Shown here one piece after another: positions 59,601-64,000 of a DNA stretch of 64,000 bases. The notes under the pieces were generated by a model that was not told the DNA's origin, ran no database searches, and saw nothing but the letters and a program-made list of their open reading frames with translations. The DNA comes from Arenicola marina (lineage: Eukaryota; Annelida; Polychaeta; Arenicolidae). Made by a program: the position numbers and the translations under genes. The first letter of the stretch is position 1. Each line of letters begins with the position of its first letter. The stretch spans positions 28,318,352 to 28,382,351 of the forward strand of contig OZ025257.1 of the NCBI GenBank assembly GCA_964019135.1, in the 5' to 3' direction.

Positions 59601-60118
59601 CTCCTTTCCACCACTAATGTAATCAGCAATTTCCTTTCTTGCCTTCAGTGCCAACTCAGCTGGAAACAGGAAATATATTTGATAATTAATAACTCATTAT
59701 GAAGTCGATTTCGTACTTCAATAGAGTTGGACTTAGCGCTTAGAATTAGTACCGGGTACATATCTTGGCAATTTATACTGTGACAAGTTACATCCTTGCT
59801 GGTTGAAAGCCTTATTGAATGATAATCCGACATGACTATATTTTATCAATAAAGAAGCCTTTAACAGAAAATAGTTGCAGTTGCATATGCTTAGACAAAA
59901 TGAAAATGAATTCACAAGATTCATAATAGGTAACACCATATCAATCACTTTAAGGAGACTATGCTGGTATCCATTGACCGTCAAAGGCGAAAATATTACA
60001 CAAAACAGCAAGCACAATTCCACTTACTTTTCTTCTTTTCCAGCAATTTTAGCCGGTTGATACACAATCTGAGGTTAGTCCTCAGTTTGGTGTAGTTGGC
60101 GTTCTTACTACTGAACAT
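53411..60118 (-). CDS. IST1: IST1, ESCRT-III-associated factor, complete
   Basis: Ten coding exons from the 5' end: 60118-60028, 59659-59583, 59306-59203, 58925-58838, 58448-58365, 57914-57801, 57003-56689, 55391-55176, 54033-53991 and 53691-53411. They join in phase to 470 residues; human IST1 is about 365. IST1 is an ESCRT-III-like protein that binds CHMP1, VPS4 and spastin and acts in endosomal tubule fission and abscission. The Ist1 domain (about residues 8-185) includes LRTNLRLCINRLKLLEKKK, RKEIADYI, VEHIVREDYLVEAMEIIEMF, DLLLARFGLIEKM, IIWAAPRL and APPKILVENYMIEIARTY. A glycine/proline-rich linker follows, with LPDLPDVPGLPSVP resembling the MIM2 region and a C-terminal MIM1 (DVDFDDLSRRFEELKRK) for VPS4 MIT binding. 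The additional length is all in the linker. The ATG lies in the second exon: a CTTTTCTAG acceptor at 60,137-60,145 precedes it. Confidence 0.96.
53991..54033 (-). CDS. IST1: IST1 coding exon 9 (43 bp)
   Basis: SLPKYDDVMNSPTI plus one base; corresponds to the short PPSYESVDDIN segment of human IST1. Acceptor TTTCAG, donor GTAAGT. Supported by phase and similarity despite its small size. Confidence 0.8.
54034..55175 (-). other. IST1 intron 8: no feature recognised
   Basis: AT-rich sequence without repeats or exons that can be supported. Confidence 0.5.
55176..55391 (-). CDS. IST1: IST1 coding exon 8 (proline-rich linker)
   Basis: 72 codons of Pro/Ser/Gly-rich sequence: KPPSESSLYPSHPRTPSPSV ... 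GRTPPPPLPSMPPNARVNPS ... EWPP. Acceptor TTGCAG, donor GTGAGA, phase 0 on both sides. The PPPPLPSMPP segment could bind SH3- or WW-type domains (inference). Confidence 0.82.
55392..56688 (-). other. IST1 intron 7: no feature recognised
   Basis: Short overlapping plus-strand frames at 56,138-56,442 have no similarity that I recognise. No repeat is evident. Confidence 0.45.
56689..57003 (-). CDS. IST1: IST1 coding exon 7 (poly-glycine linker)
   Basis: 105 codons: EEPGTQVESLIDLSLSADGK then PPLDDDFGGYNGKG, a run of about 14 glycines, FPMMGHAPPFVPPGYGAPPG and more Gly/Pro. The glycine run is a GGC/GGA codon tract (56,866-56,912). Assigned by phase 0 continuity, TTTAG acceptor and GTAAGT donor; EEPG...LIDL recalls PPGVETDLIDV of human IST1. 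Confidence 0.85.
57301..57800. repeat. 26-bp minisatellite starting at the IST1 exon 6 donor
   Basis: About 19 units, on the gene strand GTTATGGCATGTACAGGGGA CGGACG. The first unit is GTATGTGGCATGTACAGGGA CGGACGG, whose first bases are the splice donor. Units are almost identical, with GGG/GGGG variation. The unit has no stop in any minus-strand frame, so all three frames are open and read the same 26-residue period. Confidence 0.95.
57801..57914 (-). CDS. IST1: IST1 coding exon 6 (end of Ist1 domain)
   Basis: Encodes VVHKMSISAPPKILVENYMI EIARTYKVPFEADPMIMN. The donor GTATGT at 57,800 is also the start of the 26-bp minisatellite; retention of this intron would keep the frame open through the whole array. 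Confidence 0.94.
58365..58448 (-). CDS. IST1: IST1 coding exon 5
   Basis: A 28-codon exon: VSNQFTLKYGKEYAEMCRKN GFENVNEK, parallel to VADQLCAKYSKEYGKLCRTN. Donor GTAAGC. Confidence 0.93.
58838..58925 (-). CDS. IST1: IST1 coding exon 4
   Basis: Encodes ELDPGLEEAIATIIWAAPRL SSDIQELKE, matching ELDSGLAESVSTLIWAAPRL. Acceptor TTATAG, donor GTAGGT. Confidence 0.95.
59203..59306 (-). CDS. IST1: IST1 coding exon 3
   Basis: Encodes VEHIVREDYLVEAMEIIEMF CDLLLARFGLIEKM, near-identical to human IST1 helices alpha 2-3. Donor GTGAGA. Confidence 0.96.
59583..59659 (-). CDS. IST1: IST1 coding exon 2
   Basis: Encodes ELALKARKEIADYISGGKED RARIR. Acceptor TTCCAG, donor GTGAGT. Confidence 0.95.
60028..60118 (-). 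CDS. IST1: IST1 coding exon 1
   Basis: Encodes MFSSKNANYTKLRTNLRLCI NRLKLLEKKK, aligning with the human start MLGSGFKAERLRVNLRLVINRLKLLEKKK. Donor GTAAGT. An 18-base 5' UTR (60,119-60,136) lies in the same exon after the acceptor, so at least one non-coding exon is further right. Confidence 0.95.
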
Positions 60119-60145
60119 TCTGATGATTTTTCTCAGCTAGAAAAG

Positions 60146-62175
60146 AAAATAGCAAAATAAATGAATAATATGAGAACCAATGATGGCATTGCAGTTCCAG
60201 GTTTTACTGTATGCATGCAAAATTTCATTGTAGAACTCTTTTTTTTGGTAAAGTCAGCACTGAGTTCACAGCCTCAGAAATACCCATGTCGATGCTAACC
60301 ATTTCCACTTAGGATTTTCAATTATTTAAAACCCCATACTGATTGGTTATTGACTAACTAGGGTATAGATCTGAGAGGTGGTTAGTAGCCAGAAGTGTGC
60401 CCTCTTAGCTAGTGCCCAGCACGTCTGCAGTATCTGTATTAGCATAATTTCAAAACAAAATTAGGTATTCCAACAACAGTTCAAGTTCTTCCCTTCTACA
60501 GTGTCTCAAAATTAATACCGGTACCACCTAACAAATATTTTACAAAATTGGGGGTGTAATGAGTTTGGTGCTGTAAACCCCACCCCTCTGACTTTTGCAA
60601 TGGCTACCAACATGCACCTTGCCCTCTCCCATCACACTTCTTACCAAGTGTGACACCAGCAGCTAGCTCCCTTGACACATTACTAAAAGCTTATTAAGCA
60701 CTGTCATGCCTATCCAGTATGAAGTTTCTGTCCAAATTAACTGATTGCTGATAATGTATGACAGCAGCGAGATCAAGTTACACCATCCAATGTCACTTTC
60801 AAAGCTATGCCCCACCACTCTAATGATTCAAGTCTGAATCAGCTACTTATGTATGTAGGCTGGAACATTACAATGCGATATAATGTGTATGCCAATGTAA
60901 AACTGATGACATTAGGATACAAACAATTATTGCCAGTCCCATTCCCAGATGTGATGCCACACCCATACCACCAAGATGTTAGCAAAAGTACCAGTATAAA
61001 AATAAAGATCAATTTATAATGAACAAGAAAATGATCAGTGAATTTGAGGTTCTGCCTGTGAAGACCCAGGAAATGGCCAGCAGTAGATAGATGTATTTGC
61101 AACAGAGTTTGTGCAAATGTGTTGCTACCCCCCCACCCCCCCATTGGGCATGACTCCACTTAACACTTCATCCTGCCCACGGGTGCGATATGACTTTAAA
61201 AGGTTAAATGGCACTCAAATAATCCCACACAGGCCCAGGTAGGCAACTCCATTTGTCTATACACCCTCCCTGTTAGTGACTGAACTAAGGTGATTGTGAA
61301 TACCATTAGAAGAAAAATCTATCCTACATTTTATATTGATTTGTCTATATTTGTCTTATTTTTGTGGTGTAGCTACGATTGATACTCAGTTTCTGTGTCT
61401 ATACAATTTTAACGAATTTGGCATCAATGGTACCAGGTTTTCCACTTCTGGTAATGCATGATGGATGTATATTGAACCTATGTATGTATATGTCATAACA
61501 TAGCTTTTGCAACCTTGATTTTCATTTTTTTAACCTACCGGGTAGTACCAGCAAAGAGTAAGTGGTTACCCCCAGGGACATGACTCCACTTTCCCTTCCT
61601 TCTCCCATTGACGTGATATGACAAAAAAGTGGTTAAAGCATCCTGAATATATATATAACCACTGGGTTAAAAAATGGATAATAGTTTAAAACAGTGATCA
61701 TACCCAAGCATTGACGCAAAAAAACTGGGAGGAGAAATTTTTTGATTTACATGATTATCATAGTGGTTGTTTGGGGGCTTAAGAAAAGCTGGGTGGGGGG
61801 AGGGGTGCCAACAAAGTAGAGAAACTTGCTGGTAACTAAGCCAATCCTCAGCTGGCTTTTATCCTGGGCCAGGACATAAACTTACTTATTAGTTAGTTTG
61901 TCATCTGCACATTATGGGTTGTTCCTGTAGTACTTGGTAGTGTTTGGGATGTGCAGGGGAGGTGGTGGCTGAGACACATTCATATATGCGTGCCATTAAA
62001 TGTTGACCTGGAAGATCCACTTTAATTTCACAATCGAATATGGCAGATCCACTCCAGATATTCCTGCTGGAGGGGGGCTATAGACCATAAAAATACACAT
62101 TTAGAAATAAAATAGTCCTCGCTTCATTCTGCTAATGAGCAGGGTGTGTTTCGGAAACAAGGCGCTGTTGGTGGT
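60146..62175. other. IST1 5' UTR intron/upstream, no gene seen
   Basis: No coding exon is recognised. A C-run (CCCCCCCACCCCCCC near 61,129) and a few short frames are the only features. The first non-coding exon and promoter of IST1 could not be located in the window. Confidence 0.45.
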
Positions 62176-62527
62176 AGACACAGCAGTATATGGACAGGAT
62201 GGCCATACTACCATAACAGCCATTTTGGTTAGGGTGGGTTAATCAGCTGGCCATGTGCATACTAGGCAGCTGGAGGGGGAGGCAGAGGAGGCTCCCACTG
62301 GGGTCGGGTGTGAAAATGGATCAATTGGCATTCTTTGATAACAACTCAACCTGAAAAGATGATCCAAGGAATTTGTAGTGCACTATTTTATAGATATTTA
62401 CAAGTCAGGCCTTTTGGGGATGAGATGATTCCAATTCAAAACTGATCCCCCCACCTATACTAAGGGGTGGAGAGACCATACAGCTATTCTGGTAGTATGG
62501 CTGTCCTGTTTATGGACTGACACAGCA
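62176..62527. repeat. Inverted repeat pair, 45-bp arms
   Basis: Left arm GGACAGGATGGCCATACTAC CATAACAGCCA (62,194-62,224) pairs with the complement of GCTATTCTGGTAGTATGGCT GTCCTG (62,481-62,507); flanking GACACAGCAG also pairs. Spacing about 260 bp. Probably a small non-autonomous element. Confidence 0.5.
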
Positions 62528-62630
62528 GCTTGCTCACAGGACTAAGAGTGAGACTGACACAGACACAGTGAGCTGAACAGTGCTGCATGTCATGGTGAGT
62601 GTGAAACTGGGTCTGTGACCACAGGTGCCT

Positions 62631-63163
62631 GAAGCACGAGCCAAGCAAGTTGGGTAGTCTTAATCTTAGGGTGTGATTGAATCGTCTCTTCCAAAGTCTA
62701 TCTCTTCCAGAAGAGTACATGCAGTACGATCATTTTGCCTCTTCTATTCCAAGAAGACCTCTTCTGCTCTTCCGCCCAGGTAGGTGAAAGAGAGAAGAGG
62801 TAGAGGCTATTCCAAGATGGGGGAAGCTAACTAGGCAATATTTGCTCAGTGTCATCAAATAGGTTTAAGGGGGAAATACATGAATAAAACAATGAGCGGT
62901 AATATATGGATGTGGGCGATAAGTTGTGAGCAATTAGTGAGTTTCCATTCACCATATTAAAACTACTCTTCCAACTCTTCACACGCAATCGATTCATCGC
63001 TCATATTCTCTATTCTTCGATGAGTACTTCTCTTCCTGGAAGAGCTGAATTGATTAGAATCTAAGACTTGTAAGCTTATACTATATTCTTATATAAAAGT
63101 CTTTTATATAAAAATATGGCATAAATTAAGACTACCCCACTTGCTTGGCTTGTCTTTCAGACC
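62631..63163. mobile_element. About 530-bp MITE-like element
   Basis: Terminal inverted repeats of about 32 bp: GAGCCAAGCAAGTTGGGTAG TCTTAAT (left, from 62,638) and, on the complement, AAGCCAAGCAAGTGGGGTAG TCTTAAT (right, ending 63,156). A second inner pair (CTCTTCCAGAAGAGTAC / CTCTTCCAGGAAGAGAAGTAC) supports a fold-back structure. No coding capacity. Confidence 0.6.
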
Positions 63164-63184
63164 TATATAAAAGTGTTTTATACC

Positions 63185-63815
63185 CTGTTCAGTGATTGGT
63201 GGGCTGCCACCATATTTGATCGATACTTGCTTATTGCCTCACTAGGATGTCAATCGATATGGCGAAGACGAAATCAGGTTGCTAATGATTTCTCAGTTGA
63301 AGTTACTGATCAGACTGATTGACTTTCTAAGTTTTTGCTGACTTCAAGGCATAAGGCGATGGGATGCTTCCATGTTTGACATAAATATTTGCATTATAAA
63401 GGCCTTTTCACGAAAAGACGACAAAGCAACAATTTTATCGTCATCAATGGGATATATAATTCATCAAGTTTAGCTGGCCCTTCTACTATGACTAATGCGT
63501 TAAGTGTCTTTTCGTAGCCTGGACTTCATATTATGTCTTATCTATTTAGACATACTCTAATGCTTTAAGTGTCTTTTCACAGCCTGGACTTTATATCATG
63601 TCTTGTCTATAAACAGATACAGAAGTATATTTTCACAGCGGGACATGTCTCATTTACGCCGATTTTGTTGTCGCATAATTGTCTTATCGTGAAAAGATGG
63701 CAAAGCCAAAGGCCATAATAACAGAAATATGTATGTCCCAACAAGTTGCGGCATCTAGTGAGGCAACAGGTAACTGCCTATATCAATCTGGTGGCAGCTC
63801 AACTGTCGCTGAACA
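63185..63815. repeat. Fold-back element with about 65-bp imperfect arms
   Basis: CTGTTCAGTGATTGGTGGGC TGCCACCA ... TTGCCTCACTAG on the left (63,185-63,245) pairs with the complement of 63,757-63,820. Inside, an approximately 60-bp segment (AAGTGTCTTTTCGTAGCCTG GACTTCATAT) is tandemly duplicated at 63,501 and 63,566, and TTTTCACGAAAAGACGACAA recurs inverted near 63,690. Confidence 0.5.
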
Positions 63816-64000
63816 GAGGGGGCCGCATTGATATACCTTTTGACAGTTGATACACCTGTTTAAACAAGAAATTTTTTCATTGTTATGAGCAGCGAAGACA
63901 TTTGAAACCAAATCAGCCTGATCAGCAGCTTCCAATCAGGATATATTGACAGTTAATCTCTGTTTTTTCGCAAGATACTGCCTTTTCGCTATAAACAGAT

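Overview
The window looks like nuclear DNA of a marine invertebrate deuterostome, most likely a cephalochordate (amphioxus). The basis is three animal genes with many small exons, GT-AG introns full of minisatellites, TTAA-targeted DNA transposons and tRNA-derived SINEs. The species assignment is inference; the gene identities are firm because exon-by-exon translation reproduces the conserved proteins with matching splice phases.

Layout. (1) 1-15,031, minus strand: AGXT2, mitochondrial alanine-glyoxylate aminotransferase 2. Twelve coding exons (435 codons) are present; the last 75-80 residues lie beyond the left edge. Its introns hold a 4.5 kb minisatellite (1-4,500), a 16/11-bp array (8,561-9,076), a 28-bp array (12,131-13,155), a nested pair of Kolobok-like TTAA transposons (5,996-7,331) and a third copy (14,105-14,939). 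(2) 15,032-28,007: a long intergenic stretch made largely of repeats. It contains a 20-bp minisatellite, a 1,180-bp tandem duplication, several hairpin or terminal-inverted-repeat elements, a 69-bp MITE with 9-bp flanking repeats, and a 22-bp array. (3) 28,008-50,288, plus strand: ENTR1 (SDCCAG3), an endosome-associated coiled-coil protein, complete in 7 coding exons (505 aa). Intron 3 holds a 14.5 kb array of a 50-bp unit, and the stop codon sits in the first unit of a 1 kb GA-rich minisatellite in the 3' UTR. (4) 53,411-60,118, minus strand: IST1, an ESCRT-III-like protein, complete in 10 coding exons (470 aa), with a 26-bp array starting at the donor of coding exon 6. (5) 60,137-64,000: IST1 upstream/5' UTR intron region, with several inverted-repeat elements and no recognisable gene.

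AGXT2 and ENTR1 are divergent (head to head, 13 kb apart). ENTR1 and IST1 are convergent (tail to tail, 3.1 kb between stop codons) and both act in endosomal sorting. AGXT2 is metabolically unrelated to them.

The most striking signal is that three of the intronic minisatellites begin at or within a few bases of a 5' splice site, with the donor itself readable as a diverged first repeat unit, and a fourth array begins at the ENTR1 stop codon. This points to a recurrent process that grows tandem repeats from exon ends. From memory, intronic minisatellites of this kind ('mirages') have been described in amphioxus; this window gives several independent examples. Nearly all long open frames outside the exons listed are by-products of tandem repeats whose unit length is not a multiple of three.
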